Assembly (NCBI RefSeq): GCF_013342985.1
Contig: NZ_CP054490.1
Span: 248,001-312,000 of the forward strand
Length of the DNA: 64,000 nucleotides
Direction of reading: 5' to 3'
From: Candidatus Ruthia endofausta
Lineage (GTDB): Bacteria; Pseudomonadota; Gammaproteobacteria; PS1; Pseudothioglobaceae
Shown: piece after piece, positions 41,341 through 58,125 of the stretch
Layout: every line of letters begins with the position of its first letter
How positions within the stretch are numbered: the first letter of the stretch is position 1
Notes under the pieces: model-generated
Databases searched by the model: none
What the model was told of the DNA's origin: nothing
The model's input: only the letters and a program-made list of their open reading frames with translations
Translations under genes and position numbers: made by a program

Positions 41341-42807
41341 TTAATCAATCCCTAGTTCATGCCAAATAGCATCAATTTTTTGTACAACGTCTTTATCCAT
41401 TTCAATCGGCTCTCCCCACTCACGATTAGTTTCGCCAGCCAGTTTATTGGTGGCATCAATGCCCATTTTTGAGCCAAGACCAGAGACTGGTGAAGCAAAA
41501 TCAAGATAATCAATAGGGGTGTTGTCTATTAAAGTGATATCACGACTTGGGTCAACACGTGTACTTAATGCCCAAATCACTTCTTTCCAATTCTTAACAT
41601 CAATGTCATCATCAACAACAATCACAAATTTGGTATACATAAATTGACGTAAGAACGACCAAATGCCCATCATTACACGCTTGGCATGCCCTGAGTATTG
41701 CTTTTTAATGCTAACAGTTGCCATTCTATATGAGCAAGCTTCAGGTGGTAAGTAAAAATCTATAATCTCTGGAAATTGTTGTTGTAAAAGTGGTACAAAC
41801 ACCTCGTTTAATGCTACACCTAATATAGCAGATTCATCAATGGGCTTGCCTGTATAGGTGGAGTGATAAATGGGATTAATTCTAGTGGTTATTCTTTCTA
41901 TTGTAAAGACAGGGAACTTTTCTACTTCGTTATAATAACCAGTGTGATCACCAAAAGGACCTTCATTTGCTATCTCATTTGGATGGATAACACCTTCTAG
42001 AATAATCTCAGCATTTTCAGGGACTTGTAAATCATTACCTAAACAAGTACAAACCTTGGTTTTTTTGCCTCGTAGAAGTCCAGCAAAGCCGTATTCACTT
42101 AATGCATCAGGAATAGGGGTGACTGCTGCCAGTGTTGTGGCGGGGTCAGCCCCAAGTGCCACAGCAATTGGAAAAGGCTCGTTGGGATTTTCTCCACACC
42201 AGTCTTTAAAATCGAGCGCACCGCCACGATGCGACAGCCAACGCATAATGAGTTTATTTTTTCCAAGAACTTGCTGGCGATAAATGCCTAAATTTTGCCG
42301 TTTTTTATATGGTCCTTTGGTGATGGTTACTCCCCAAGTAAGTAGTGGTGCAGCGTCTTTAGGCCAACAAGTTTGAATGGGTAATTTAGATAAATCAACT
42401 TCATCTCCCTCAATAACCACCGCTTGGCACTGGCCTTTTTTAACCAATTTAACAGGCATATTAAGTACTTTTTTTAGCGTGGGTAATTTTTTAATGGCAT
42501 CTTTAAACCCCTTAGGCGGTTCAGGTTGTTTCAATTTAGCTAGTAGTTTTCCCAATTTTCTTAATGCAGTTAAGTCTTTTTGCCCCATAGCGGCAGCAAC
42601 ACGTTTTGTCGTGCCAAATAAATTTACCAATACTGGCATGTTTGAATTTTTAACATTTTCAAACAAAAGTGCAGGACCTTGTTTATCCAGTGTTCGGCGA
42701 CAAATCTCAGTAATTTCTAAATGGGCATCAACTTGTATTTGAATGCGTTTGAGCTGCCCTTGTTTTTCTAATTCAGTGATAAATTCTCGTAAATCTTGAT
42801 ATTGCAT
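41341..42807 (-). CDS. ubiD: 4-hydroxy-3-polyprenylbenzoate decarboxylase UbiD
   Basis: 488 residues, family length ~490. It starts [19 protein letters not shown] and has the prenyl-FMN/metal-binding core [20 protein letters not shown] and [13 protein letters not shown], plus [19 protein letters not shown] near the end. It decarboxylates the ubiquinone precursor with prenylated FMN made by UbiX. The next gene upstream on the strand, dnaQ, is 20 nt away. Confidence 0.95.
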   Translation of the reverse strand: MQYQDLREFITELEKQGQLKRIQIQVDAHLEITEICRRTLDKQGPALLFENVKNSNMPVLVNLFGTTKRVAAAMGQKDLTALRKLGKLLAKLKQPEPPKGFKDAIKKLPTLKKVLNMPVKLVKKGQCQAVVIEGDEVDLSKLPIQTCWPKDAAPLLTWGVTITKGPYKKRQNLGIYRQQVLGKNKLIMRWLSHRGGALDFKDWCGENPNEPFPIAVALGADPATTLAAVTPIPDALSEYGFAGLLRGKKTKVCTCLGNDLQVPENAEIILEGVIHPNEIANEGPFGDHTGYYNEVEKFPVFTIERITTRINPIYHSTYTGKPIDESAILGVALNEVFVPLLQQQFPEIIDFYLPPEACSYRMATVSIKKQYSGHAKRVMMGIWSFLRQFMYTKFVIVVDDDIDVKNWKEVIWALSTRVDPSRDITLIDNTPIDYLDFASPVSGLGSKMGIDATNKLAGETNREWGEPIEMDKDVVQKIDAIWHELGID

Positions 42808-42827
42808 TGATGATTGCCTTAAATTAG

Positions 42828-43499
42828 TTAAATTTTTTCAAAGTAATTTGTGTGCGCTGCCAGTTCTTGTTCATTTGCATAAACAACTTTGATTTTGCCA
42901 ATGGCACGTTCTACTCGAATAATGTTATTAGTACTATTGGCTTGCTCGTTGGCGGTTTCCTCATTGCCAAATAAAGTAGATTGTCCACCAGTCATTGCCA
43001 GATAAACTTGTGCTAAAATTTTCGCATCTAGTAGTGCGCCATGTACAGTTCTTGCACTTGAGTCGATTTTAAATCGTCGGCATAAGGAGTCGAGATTGTG
43101 CAATGTGCCAGGTCGTTGTTGTTTAGAAAGTTCTAATGAGTCAATAATGCTACATTTATCCTCAATGCGCTCATTAATGTCTATAAGTTTAAGTTCATGG
43201 TTTAGAAAAGCAAGGTCAAATGGGGCGTTGTGAATGATGAGTGTTGCACCTTCAATATAAGTTAAAAACGTTTTAACAATAGCTTCAAATTTAGGCTTAT
43301 CTGTTAAGAATTTATCAGTAATGCCATGAATTCGTACCGAATCGCCAACATTACGACTGGGCTGTATGTACTTATGATATTCATTATTTTCAGTGATTTG
43401 TCTGTCTACAATTTCTGTACAACCAATTTCAATGATGCGATGACCTTCAGAAGGTTCAATGCCCGTGGTCTCAGTATCTAGTACAATTACTCTTTCCAT
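42828..43499 (-). CDS. dnaQ: DNA polymerase III epsilon subunit (3'-5' exonuclease)
   Basis: 223 residues. DEDDh exonuclease motifs: [11 protein letters not shown] (Exo I), [13 protein letters not shown] (Exo II), [14 protein letters not shown] (Exo III). It proofreads replication. Somewhat shorter than E. coli DnaQ (243), with a short C-terminal tail for the polymerase contact. It is divergent from rpoZ with a 70-nt gap. Confidence 0.95.
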   Translation of the reverse strand: MERVIVLDTETTGIEPSEGHRIIEIGCTEIVDRQITENNEYHKYIQPSRNVGDSVRIHGITDKFLTDKPKFEAIVKTFLTYIEGATLIIHNAPFDLAFLNHELKLIDINERIEDKCSIIDSLELSKQQRPGTLHNLDSLCRRFKIDSSARTVHGALLDAKILAQVYLAMTGGQSTLFGNEETANEQANSTNNIIRVERAIGKIKVVYANEQELAAHTNYFEKI

Positions 43500-43569
43500 C
43501 GAATATTCCTTGAACTTATTTTATCGTGTAAAATTATTCGATTTTATCATAAATAAAATTGTAAATATT

Positions 43570-43902
43570 ATGGCAAGAGTAACAGTTGAAGAATGTTTAG
43601 AACATGTAGAAAATCGCTTTGAGTTGGTATTGGTTGCGGCAAAGCGTGCACATCAATTAAGTTCTGGTGGTTATAAATCACTATTAGATGCAGGCAAAGA
43701 CAAGCCAACAGTAGTGGCATTAAGAGAGATTGAGGCAGGGCTTATTGATGCTTCAATTTTAAGTGAAACTTATGAAATAGAAGAGCAATTATCAGCACAG
43801 CAAAAAGTAGCGGATAGCGCAAAGATGTCTGAAATTGAAGATGAATTATCAACAACAGTGGTTGATAAAGTTGCTGATAAGATGACAGAAATTAAACAGT
43901 AA
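43570..43902 (+). CDS. rpoZ: RNA polymerase omega subunit
   Basis: 110 residues from [20 protein letters not shown]; an in-frame upstream extension to 43459 is not conserved. [15 protein letters not shown] and [13 protein letters not shown] are omega signatures. It helps assemble RNA polymerase and contributes to one ppGpp site. spoT, its common partner, is not adjacent; a pseudogene tract follows. Confidence 0.96.
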   Translation: MARVTVEECLEHVENRFELVLVAAKRAHQLSSGGYKSLLDAGKDKPTVVALREIEAGLIDASILSETYEIEEQLSAQQKVADSAKMSEIEDELSTTVVDKVADKMTEIKQ

Positions 43903-43904
43903 TT

Positions 43905-44315
43905 AACGTTTAGGATTTTTTTCGTCACTTTATTTTAGATAAAAATGGGCTCAATCATAAAGCATTCAATTTGAAAACAAAAGGCGTTGTGCCGATGATT
44001 GATTTTGCTCGGGTTTATGTTTTGTCATCAGCGGTATCTGCAGTTAATACGCAGGATAGGCTTAGAGAACTAATTGACCAAAAAGGCTTGAGTGGTTTAG
44101 GCGGTTGAGATTCAATTGAGGCGTATAAATTTATTAATTCTGTACGTATTAAAACACCAGGTACGTCAAAAATTAAAGAGGGGCGTGATGTGGATAATTA
44201 TGCACTGCCTGAAGAGATATCTTCACTGGATATAAAGCATTTGAAATATGTCTTCCATATTGTGGGACAAATGCAAAGCGCGATGGTTTCTCAATATAAA
44301 ACTGCTTTACTATGA
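43905..44315 (+). pseudogene. C-terminal remnant of a DUF294 nucleotidyltransferase-like protein
   Basis: The plus strand reads LNHKAFNLKTKGVVPMIDFA, then RVYVLSSAVSAVNTQDRLRE, a TGA stop after LSGLGG, then EEISSLDIKHLKYVFHIVGQ with MQSAMVSQY at the end. This is the substrate-binding C-terminus of CBS-DUF294 proteins. In many proteobacteria the gene pairs with a DnaQ-like exonuclease and acs, as it does here. The 5' two-thirds are gone. Confidence 0.6.
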
Positions 44316-44829
44316 TTGAAAAGATTCATCGTCTTTTTCCAGAAAGATATCGCCAATATTTGCTCAATAATGATGAATTGCCTAATGCACTAAAACATTA
44401 TTTGTCTTACCCTCTTATTAGTAAGCAAACACTGATTAAAGATATTGAATTTTTAGTGCTTGATTTCGAAACCACAGGGCTGAGTGCTAAATAAGATAGA
44501 ATTGTTAGTGGGATATATACACTTTGATTAAGGGTTTGTATTTATCTTTAAAAGACAGTGCTCATGTTTTGGTCAGAGCCTAAACGTTTATTAACGAAGC
44601 GTGTTGGCAACTATATCATTTTGACAACTTACCAATGAGAATAGTAGATACTTTAAAAATTAAAACCAGAAAACGTATCATTAATCAAACCCGTATTAAT
44701 GCCGAGAGTTTAAGATTGTTTTCACCTAGAAATCAATACAACTTGCCTTATTATAAAGCCCATAATACCATGCAAAATACCATTTCAACAGCAGAGTTGT
44801 TTTCTAGCCCAAGTGGCTTATATGAGTAA
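44312..44829 (+). pseudogene. Remnant of a DnaQ-like 3'-5' exonuclease
   Basis: MIEKIHRLFPERYRQYLLNN, KQTLIKDIEFLVLDFETTGL then TAA after SAK. Later pieces include RIVDTLKIKTRKR, and LPYYKAHN followed by AELFSS. The LVLDFETTGL Exo I motif survives, but Exo II and III are scrambled by stops. It overlaps the DUF294 remnant by 4 nt, so the pair was an operon next to acs. Confidence 0.65.
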
Positions 44830-44928
44830 TATTGACACCAATTGGGCGAATTGATTATCTAGAGATGATGTGTCTGAACGTAATTCTCTAGGTATGATTA
44901 ACTTTTTTTATTTCTTAAAGCAACCACT

Positions 44929-46842
44929 ATGTATCCAATTATCAAACCTAGTAAGCCACCCATATGTGATGAAGCAACTTATGAATTAATGTATCAAAAT
45001 TCAATTGATGATAGTGATTCATTTTGGGCGCAACAAGCCAAAGCATTCCTAGACTGGGATAAGGATTGGACGCAAGTCTCCAATGTTGATTATACAAAAG
45101 GTCAAATTGAATGGTTTAAGGGTGGCGAGTTAAATGTTGCTTACAACTGCATTGATAGACACTTACCAAAGCGTGCAAACCAAACAACCATTATTTGGGA
45201 AAGTGATGACCCTGAGGTGAGTCAATATATTACTTATCAACAACTTCATGACGAAGTGGCAAAACTTAGCAATGGTCTTAAAGCATTAGGAGTTGAAAAA
45301 GGCGATCGAATTTGTATTTATATGCCGATGATTTTACAAACAAGTTACGCTATGTTGGCTTGTGCTCGTATTGGTGCTATTCACTCTGTGGTATTTGCTG
45401 GCTTTTCACCAGAAGCATTAAAAGATAGAATTTTAGACTCTGAGTGTAAGATTGTTATCACCGCTGATGAAGGCATGCGCGGCGGTAAAGCCACTGCACT
45501 AAAGACAAATGTTGATCAAGCAGTTAGTGAGTGCGATTGTGTTGATAAAGTGATTGTGGTAAAGCGTACAGGTGGTGATGTTAATTGGAACGATAGAGAT
45601 GTTTGGTACCATGATTTAGTTGCTGATGTTTCAGCCGAATGTCCATGTGAGTCATTTGATGCTGAAACACCGCTGTTCATTCTTTACACTTCTGGTTCCA
45701 CTGGGAAGCCCAAAGGCGTGTTGCATACCTCAGGTGGTTATTTGCTTTATGCTGCGATGACGTATCAATATGTTTTTGATTATCAAGGAGGTGATGTGTA
45801 TTGGTGCACAGCAGATGTTGGTTGGATAACAGGGCATTCCTACATTGTTTATGGGCCACTTGCAAATGGCGCAACTACATTAATGTTTGAAGGCATTCCA
45901 ACCTATCCTGACGCCTCACGTTTTTGGCAAGTTATTGATAAACATCAAGTCAATAGTTTTTACACTGCACCGACAGCAATTCGCGCACTAATGGGTGCTG
46001 GTGATAGACATGTTACTAATACCTCACGTTCAAGTTTACGTATTTTGGGTACAGTTGGCGAGCCTATTAATCCTAAAGTGTGGGAGTGGTATTATCACAC
46101 TATTGGAAAAGGCAAGTGCCCTATTGTTGATACTTGGTGGCAAACAGAAACAGGTGGTCATATGATTACACCTTTGCCTTATGCAACCGCACTTAAGCCT
46201 GGGTCAGCCAGCAAGCCATTTTTTGGTATCGAGCCACAAGTTGTGAATGAGAAAGGTGAAATATTAACAGGTGAAGCCGAGGGTATTTTAGTACTAGCAA
46301 GGTCTTGGCCAGGGCAAATGCGCACTTTGTATAACAATCATCAGCGTTTTATGGAGGCTTATTTTTTCACTTTCCCAGGCAAGTACTTTGCAGGTGATGG
46401 TGTTAGGCGCGATGCTGATGGTTATTATTGGATTACTGGACGCGTAGATGATGTACTTAATATTTCCGGACATCGCCTAGGTACAGCAGAGATTGAATCT
46501 GCACTGGTTTTACATGATGGTGTTTCAGAGGCTGCAGTGGTAGGCTATCCTCACGATATTAAAGGCCAGGGTATTTATGCTTATGTATCAATTATGAATG
46601 ACGTTGAACTAACAGATGAGTTTAAAGCTGAATTGGTCAAATTAGTACGCCGTGAAATTGGACCTATTGCTACGGTGGATAAAATTCAATTTGCATCAGG
46701 TTTGCCAAAAACGCGCAGTGGTAAAATTATGCGTAGAATTTTAAGAAAAATTGCACAAAATGATTATGATAATTTGGGCGATATTTCAACCTTGACAGAA
46801 CCAAAAGTTGTTGAAGATTTGATTAAAAATAGAGTCATTTAA
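44929..46842 (+). CDS. acs: Acetyl-CoA synthetase
   Basis: 637 residues. AMP-forming ligase motifs: [20 protein letters not shown] (P loop), [34 protein letters not shown] (hinge region) and [17 protein letters not shown], with the acetylatable Lys near 605. It activates acetate to acetyl-CoA. The strong terminator at 46848 ends its transcript. It is the only intact member of the acs/DUF294/exonuclease neighbourhood. Confidence 0.96.
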   Translation: MYPIIKPSKPPICDEATYELMYQNSIDDSDSFWAQQAKAFLDWDKDWTQVSNVDYTKGQIEWFKGGELNVAYNCIDRHLPKRANQTTIIWESDDPEVSQYITYQQLHDEVAKLSNGLKALGVEKGDRICIYMPMILQTSYAMLACARIGAIHSVVFAGFSPEALKDRILDSECKIVITADEGMRGGKATALKTNVDQAVSECDCVDKVIVVKRTGGDVNWNDRDVWYHDLVADVSAECPCESFDAETPLFILYTSGSTGKPKGVLHTSGGYLLYAAMTYQYVFDYQGGDVYWCTADVGWITGHSYIVYGPLANGATTLMFEGIPTYPDASRFWQVIDKHQVNSFYTAPTAIRALMGAGDRHVTNTSRSSLRILGTVGEPINPKVWEWYYHTIGKGKCPIVDTWWQTETGGHMITPLPYATALKPGSASKPFFGIEPQVVNEKGEILTGEAEGILVLARSWPGQMRTLYNNHQRFMEAYFFTFPGKYFAGDGVRRDADGYYWITGRVDDVLNISGHRLGTAEIESALVLHDGVSEAAVVGYPHDIKGQGIYAYVSIMNDVELTDEFKAELVKLVRREIGPIATVDKIQFASGLPKTRSGKIMRRILRKIAQNDYDNLGDISTLTEPKVVEDLIKNRVI

Positions 46843-46847
46843 GGTTT

Positions 46848-46897
46848 AAAAATAACAACACTAAGTTATTAGTGCTACTTAGTGTTGTTATTTTTTT
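46848..46897. terminator. Strong bidirectional terminator between acs and the 46908 gene
   Basis: A perfect 19-bp inverted repeat (AAAAATAACAACACTAAGT and its complement) with a 10-nt loop. A/T ends give a T run on both strands, which suits the convergent genes on either side. Confidence 0.9.
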
Positions 46898-46907
46898 ATG
46901 AATGGCA

Positions 46908-47645
46908 TTACTTAGCAGTTAATACTTCCTGAAAACCTTGCTTAATTTTATCTTTAAGACTTAACATGCATTGTTGATGATAACTCGTTTGCATATTGTT
47001 ATCTAATGAAATAACTTTGCCAAATACTTTGTATTCTAAGTCTATGATATTTTTAATATTATCACAGTAGTTTTGTATTTCTTCAGCAGTGTAAGAGATT
47101 AAGGTTGCCACACCAATAGCAGGCACAATAAGCCCTGTTATAGCAATGCCTGCTGAGGTTTCTTTTAATTTTTTAATGCGGGTAATGTTTTTTGTGACTG
47201 TGTTTTTATTTTGCTCTTCAAAGATATTTTTTAAATATTTAAGCCTTTCATCAGAGATTCGTAATTTTTCTTGAGTTGAAGTTAGTGAACTTTTTAAGGT
47301 TTTTACCTTGCTTCTTGTATCATTTATTTGTAAAATTTCATCATTTAAAACATGGCCTTTACTGGTTGCTAATGCAAGTTTATCTTGTATTTTTTTTAAT
47401 TCTGAACGCGTTTTGATTAGTTGGTTATTGAGACTTTCCAGTGCATCTGTACTACCTGTGGTGGTAAAAGATTCTACAACTTGCTTAGTATTGTTAGGTT
47501 GAAGTGCTGTCAGTTTGGTGTTGTATTCTTGTACAAGATTGCTGATTTCATTGTTAAGTTTAATAACTTGGTTATTGTGAATAAAATAACCAACAAGTAG
47601 AGCGATTGTTAAAAAAATTGAGCTAAATAATGATTTATTTTCCAT
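46908..47645 (-). CDS. Coiled-coil membrane protein of unknown function
   Basis: 245 residues. An N-terminal membrane anchor at about 8-25, a long predicted coiled coil (about 30-155, heptad-rich with NNQLIKTRSELKKIQDKLAL), then a second hydrophobic segment (about 165-188, GIAITGLIVPAIGVATLISY) and a C-terminal helical tail with one Cys in QQCMLSL. No family recognised. It follows hemB by 36 nt on the same strand. It is intact with normal codon use, so it is probably functional. Confidence 0.7.
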   Translation of the reverse strand: MENKSLFSSIFLTIALLVGYFIHNNQVIKLNNEISNLVQEYNTKLTALQPNNTKQVVESFTTTGSTDALESLNNQLIKTRSELKKIQDKLALATSKGHVLNDEILQINDTRSKVKTLKSSLTSTQEKLRISDERLKYLKNIFEEQNKNTVTKNITRIKKLKETSAGIAITGLIVPAIGVATLISYTAEEIQNYCDNIKNIIDLEYKVFGKVISLDNNMQTSYHQQCMLSLKDKIKQGFQEVLTAK

Positions 47646-47681
47646 AATAACTTCTCAAAAAATTAAGGCATGTAAATATTC

Positions 47682-50579
<2,898 letters not shown>

Positions 50580-50774
50580 ATTTTTTGTCAATTTAATTAA
50601 AAAGTGACTCTTAATTTGTTTGAATGCTGTTTAAAAGATTTTAAGATTTAAAACAGCATTAGCCTTAAGAATTTAGGTTTTTGCAATGACAGCGGTTGTG
50701 CTTAGTTTGAAACACAAAAAATCCTTTTAAGACATTTGCTTTTCCTTGTTTTATAGCTTGTATGTAGGCACTTT

Positions 50775-50803
50775 CAGTAATGTTAAAAATAGTAACATTA
50801 CTG
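50775..50803. terminator. Inverted repeat between thiC and waaA
   Basis: CAGTAATGTTA and TAACATTACTG pair perfectly around a 7-nt loop. It sits between convergent genes and could serve either; T runs are weak. The rest of 50580-50858 shows no gene. Confidence 0.45.
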
Positions 50804-50858
50804 CTTTTCACTGTCTTCGGTATTGTAACAACTTATTTTTTATATTGTAAATTTAAAA

Positions 50859-53933
<3,075 letters not shown>

Positions 53934-53940
<7 letters not shown>

Positions 53941-54407
53941 CATATATTGGATTAGGGTCGAATCTTAACCACCCTAAAAAACAAATTAAAAATGCGCTGA
54001 TTGCGCTCAATTCTACTAAAGATGTTAAGGTGGTGAGTTTATCAAGTTTATATCAATCCAAGCCGATTGACAATTCAAAGCAACCTGATTATATTAATGC
54101 CATGTGTCAAGTTGATACGTATTTAACTGCATTAGAATTGTTGTATATTTGTCAAGATATTGAGATTAAACAGCATCGCGTACGCGAGAAAAAATGGAGC
54201 GCAAGAACGATTGACTTGGATATTATTATTTATGGTGTGCAAGTGATTGCTTCTAAACAATTGATTGTTCCACATCCGCAAATGATGAATAGAGCGTTTG
54301 TATTAGTGCCACTAGCAGAATTAGAGCCTCATTTGAAGGTGCCAGTTTTAGGAGCTATTCAGGATTTGATTGCTAAACTAGACATCAGTAAATTGGTTAA
54401 ATTATGA
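53934..54407 (+). CDS. folK: HPPK, 2-amino-4-hydroxy-6-hydroxymethyldihydropteridine pyrophosphokinase
   Basis: 157 residues. YIGLGSNLNHP at the start, RTIDLDIIIYG and PHPQMMNRAFVLVPL follow the HPPK pattern. The only plausible start is a TTG at 53934, overlapping proB; no ATG lies near the conserved N-terminus. It makes the pterin diphosphate for folate. It overlaps panB by 4 nt. Confidence 0.94.
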
Positions 54408-55186
54408 ACATTAAAGCGCTAAAGACTTTTAAACAATCTGGCGAGAAAATTGCTTGTTTAACTGCTTATGACGCTTCATTTGCATCAGTTTTTGATATGT
54501 GTGGTATTGATATTGTTTTAATAGGAGACTCGCTCGGTAATGTTATCCAAGGTGGTGAAAATACATTAGGTGTAAGTATGGATGACATGATTTACCATAC
54601 GCAAGCGGTTGCCAAGGGTGCAAAAAATACATTAAGAATTGTAGACATGCCTTATCAAAGCTATACCAATACTAAACAAACCTTAACAAACGCCAAGCGT
54701 TTAATAATGGCAGGTGCACAAATGGTAAAACTTGAAGGCGGATGTGAACATGAAGCGTCTTTTAAAATTTTGCAAGATAACGACATTTCTGTTTGTGGGC
54801 ACTTAGGTTTGCAACCACAATCGGTAATAGAAATGGGTGGCTATAAAGTGCAAGGTAGAGAGAAGCAAAGCGCTGATAAAATTACTAAAGATGCTTTGGC
54901 TTTGGCATCTTGGGATGTTAAAGCAATCGTACTAGAATGCATCCCTGCTGAACTGGCTAAACAAGTGTCACAATCTTTAAGTATTCCTACTATTGGTATT
55001 GGTGCTGGTGTAAATTGTGATGGGCAAGTATTGGTGAGCCATGATATGTTGGGTATTCATGTAGGACACGTGCCAAAATTTGTTAAAAATTTCTTGACTA
55101 ATAATGATGATGTAAAGTCTGCTGTGAGTGCTTTTATCAAGGCGGTAAAAGACAAGTCCTTTCCAAGTAGACAACACAGTTATTAA
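54404..55186 (+). CDS. panB: 3-methyl-2-oxobutanoate hydroxymethyltransferase
   Basis: 260 residues, typical. The core reads TAYDASFASVFDMCGIDIVL then IGDSLGNVIQG, MVKLEGG, CGHLGLQPQSV and GIGAGVNCDGQVLV. It makes ketopantoate for pantothenate/CoA. It is coupled to folK by ATGA and to panC by a one-base overlap. Confidence 0.97.
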   Translation: MNIKALKTFKQSGEKIACLTAYDASFASVFDMCGIDIVLIGDSLGNVIQGGENTLGVSMDDMIYHTQAVAKGAKNTLRIVDMPYQSYTNTKQTLTNAKRLIMAGAQMVKLEGGCEHEASFKILQDNDISVCGHLGLQPQSVIEMGGYKVQGREKQSADKITKDALALASWDVKAIVLECIPAELAKQVSQSLSIPTIGIGAGVNCDGQVLVSHDMLGIHVGHVPKFVKNFLTNNDDVKSAVSAFIKAVKDKSFPSRQHSY

Positions 55187-56022
55187 TGCAACTGTGTCAT
55201 CAAAATACTCAAATAACTGAACTAGTTAACGACTGGCACGCGCAAGGGAGAGTTGTTGCATTTGTTCCTACGATGGGCGGTTTGCACCAAGGGCATTTAT
55301 CATTAATTGATATTGCTAAACAAAAAGCAGATAAAGTTATTGTTAGTATTTTTGTTAATCCAGCCCAATTTGGTAAGAATGAAGATTTAGATAGTTATCC
55401 ACGCACGCTTAATACTGATTTAGTAGTATTAGAGACAAATGTTGATGGTATTTTTATTCCAGATGTTAAACAAATTTATCCCAATGGCATCGGTAAACAT
55501 ATTGATGTTGGTAAGATTGGAAAAATTTTATGTGGTAAAACACGCCCGCATTTTTTTAATGGGGTGGCGCAGGTTGTGGAAATATTATTTGGGATTGTAC
55601 GCCCTGATGTTGCAGTCTTTGGTCAAAAAGATTATCAGCAGTTATTGGTCATTAAACAAATGGTCAAGAGTTTGTCATTGGATATATGTATAAAATCTGG
55701 TGAAATTATTAGAGAAAAAAGCGGCTTGGCAATGAGTACTCGAAATCAATATTTATCTGAAAATGAGGCTAAGATTGCCACTAATTTGTACAAAATTTTA
55801 TTTTATCTTAAGTGTGAAATTTTACAAAATAAAAAAATTGATGCGTTAAAGCAATTGGCAGAATTTGACTTAAAGAAACACTTTAAATTGGACTATCTTG
55901 AGGTGTTAGATGCAAATACCCTTAGGCAAATTACTGATAATACACATCAAATTATTATATTATCTGCAGTGTTGTTAGGTTCTGTGCGACTCATTGACAA
56001 TATAATTTTTAAAAAAGGATAA
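55186..56022 (+). CDS. panC: Pantothenate synthetase
   Basis: 278 residues. HIGH-type motif in PTMGGLHQGHLSLI, SIFVNPAQFGKNED, VFGQKDYQQLLVIKQM and the KMSKS-like SGLAMSTRNQYLS. It joins pantoate and beta-alanine. Starts on the last base of the panB stop (TAATG). Confidence 0.97.
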   Translation: MQLCHQNTQITELVNDWHAQGRVVAFVPTMGGLHQGHLSLIDIAKQKADKVIVSIFVNPAQFGKNEDLDSYPRTLNTDLVVLETNVDGIFIPDVKQIYPNGIGKHIDVGKIGKILCGKTRPHFFNGVAQVVEILFGIVRPDVAVFGQKDYQQLLVIKQMVKSLSLDICIKSGEIIREKSGLAMSTRNQYLSENEAKIATNLYKILFYLKCEILQNKKIDALKQLAEFDLKKHFKLDYLEVLDANTLRQITDNTHQIIILSAVLLGSVRLIDNIIFKKG

Positions 56023-56024
56023 CC

Positions 56025-56603
56025 ATGTTTAGTATTACCGACGAAGCAAAAGTTTATGTGGCTGATTTATTTGCCCAACAAGATGAAAAAGACCTTGGCT
56101 TAAAGGTGGATGTTGAAAAAGCTGGCACATCTACCGCCGCCGTCACTTTTAATTTTTGCTTTCCTAAAGAGTTAAGTAAAACGTATCAAAAATTTGAATA
56201 TGAAGGATTTTATGCTTATATTGATGAGCTAAATTTTGAATATTTGAAAGACTCAGAAGTGGCATTAAAAGATGCAGGCACTGGCAAGAAATTAACAATC
56301 ACTGCGCCTAATGCTAAAGGTGAAGAGCCAAAAGAAGACGCGCCTCTTGAAGAGAAAATCAAATACGTTATTGCTGCTAATATCAGCCCCGGACTTGCCT
56401 CTCATGGTGGTTTTGTTGAACTGGTTGAGATTACTAAGCAGATGGATGTTATTCTTAATTTTGGTGGCGGTTGTCGGGGCTGTTCATCGGTTAAATCTAC
56501 TTTAGAACAAGGTGTTGGAACACAGCTTAAAGCGCGCTTTCCAGAGATTAAATCAGTGCGTGATGTAACAGACCACTCTAATACTGATAACGCTTATATG
56601 TAA
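56025..56603 (+). CDS. nfuA: Fe-S biogenesis scaffold NfuA
   Basis: 192 residues: an N-terminal degenerate A-type domain (1-90) lacking its Cys triad and a C-terminal Nfu domain with C-x2-C in GGGCRGCSSVKSTLEQG. The dimer carries a 4Fe-4S cluster to client enzymes. Clients in this window include IspG, NadA, LeuC, ThiC and RlmN. Three nt after panC. Confidence 0.95.
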   Translation: MFSITDEAKVYVADLFAQQDEKDLGLKVDVEKAGTSTAAVTFNFCFPKELSKTYQKFEYEGFYAYIDELNFEYLKDSEVALKDAGTGKKLTITAPNAKGEEPKEDAPLEEKIKYVIAANISPGLASHGGFVELVEITKQMDVILNFGGGCRGCSSVKSTLEQGVGTQLKARFPEIKSVRDVTDHSNTDNAYM

Positions 56604-56650
56604 GTAACACTCTGCTGGGTTTTAGATAATATGGTGTAAACTTAGCGGTT

Positions 56651-57160
56651 ATGATTATTACTATTGATGCTAGCGCTAAAGAGCGTAGAGACGCTAAAGT
56701 AGCGCACGAATTGTTCACCATTAATACAGTTATTGTCCATTTGTTTCTTACCTTAGGTTTGATTAAATTGCTAAATACTGATATGAATAGTGCAATTAGT
56801 TTGTCTATTTTAATTTCCTTCATAATCATCATCTATACTTATTTTCGGACTAAAAAAGCCAAAAGCAACGACCCGTATCTAGTTTATTTACACTGGCAGC
56901 TTTCACTTAATCGTTACAAATTACTGATTGGTGCTTATATTTTTTATTTTTTAGTTACTTCGCTAACGTTGATTATTTTAAACGATGCACCTGCAAGCAT
57001 GGATGGTACAAGAATTATTGATTCAATTTTGAGTTTGTTAGGTGTGGTGCCATTATTTTTTTGTATTTTAGTATCTGTTGTGTTGGGCTCTGGCTCAATG
57101 TTTAATGCGGGTCGTGGTGAAGTTGATCAAAAACTGGCGCAAAAATATCCACAAAGTTAG
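56651..57160 (+). CDS. Four-helix membrane protein of unknown function
   Basis: 169 residues with hydrophobic stretches at about 27-42, 47-65, 93-113 and 130-148, a short hydrophilic N-terminus and a C-terminal tail. No family recognised. It overlaps the thiL GTG start by one base, so the two are co-transcribed, but nothing shows a thiamine role. Confidence 0.7.
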   Translation: MIITIDASAKERRDAKVAHELFTINTVIVHLFLTLGLIKLLNTDMNSAISLSILISFIIIIYTYFRTKKAKSNDPYLVYLHWQLSLNRYKLLIGAYIFYFLVTSLTLIILNDAPASMDGTRIIDSILSLLGVVPLFFCILVSVVLGSGSMFNAGRGEVDQKLAQKYPQS

Positions 57161-58089
57161 TGAATGAGTTTTCTTTAATTGAAGCCTATTTTAATTGGGG
57201 TGGTTCAAATTTAGCTAATTTGGGTATCGGTGATGATTGTGCCGTTATTAACATAGATGCTAATTACCAATTAGTAACCAGTGTTGATACTTTGATTGAA
57301 GGTGTGCATTTTCCTTTAAATACCAGTGCTAGTGATATTGCTTACAAATCCCTAGCAGTTAATTTAAGTGATTTAGCAGCAATGGGTGCACGTGCAAAAT
57401 ACTTCACACTTGCGTTAACATTACCAAATATCAACAAAAAATGGCTTAGTCAGTTCTCTATCTCGCTTAAATCTTTAGCAGATGAATTTGACATTGCACT
57501 GATTGGCGGTGATACCACAAAAGGTGCACTTAGCATCACCATCAATGTTACTGGTGTGGTTGAAAAGAACAAAGCTTTATTGCGCTCATCTGCCCAAATG
57601 AGGGATTTGATTTTTGTGTCTAATACGATTGGTAACGCAGCTTACGCTTGGAAACAATTAAAAAACAACCAAATACCTTCTGAGTACGTTATTAACCAAT
57701 TTAATCGACCAAAACCACAACTATTTTTAGGGCAGCAACTATCAGACATTGCCAATGCCTGTATTGATATTTCTGATGGTTTGGAACAAGATTTAACACA
57801 TATTTTGACTCGTTCTAACGTAGGCGCAAGTATCAATCTTGATGATATTCCATTGATTAATGAAGTTAAAATTTATATTAAAAAGACTAATGATTGGTGT
57901 TTGGTACTTGCAGGTGGTGATGATTATGAATTGTGTTTTACCGTGCCAGCTAAAAATATGGATTTATTAAAAGCATTACAAAGTAAAAACGATATTAAAG
58001 TTACCCAAATTGGTATTATTAACGACTCTATGGTGTTAACTAAGATTGGATCTTTTGATAAGCAGTGTTGTTCTTATCAACATTTCTAA
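57160..58089 (+). CDS. thiL: Thiamine-monophosphate kinase
   Basis: 309 residues, GTG start (VNEFSLIEAYF) sharing one base with the upstream stop. GIGDDCAVINID, SVDTLIEGVHF, NLSDLAAMGARAKYF, GGDTTKGALSI and ISDGLEQDLTHI are ThiL metal/ATP motifs. It makes thiamine diphosphate, the cofactor of Dxs here. Ends facing dksA. Confidence 0.96.
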   Translation: MNEFSLIEAYFNWGGSNLANLGIGDDCAVINIDANYQLVTSVDTLIEGVHFPLNTSASDIAYKSLAVNLSDLAAMGARAKYFTLALTLPNINKKWLSQFSISLKSLADEFDIALIGGDTTKGALSITINVTGVVEKNKALLRSSAQMRDLIFVSNTIGNAAYAWKQLKNNQIPSEYVINQFNRPKPQLFLGQQLSDIANACIDISDGLEQDLTHILTRSNVGASINLDDIPLINEVKIYIKKTNDWCLVLAGGDDYELCFTVPAKNMDLLKALQSKNDIKVTQIGIINDSMVLTKIGSFDKQCCSYQHF

Positions 58090-58125
58090 TTGGCAAACAG
58101 ATATTTTCTGCTCGTGTAATATAGT

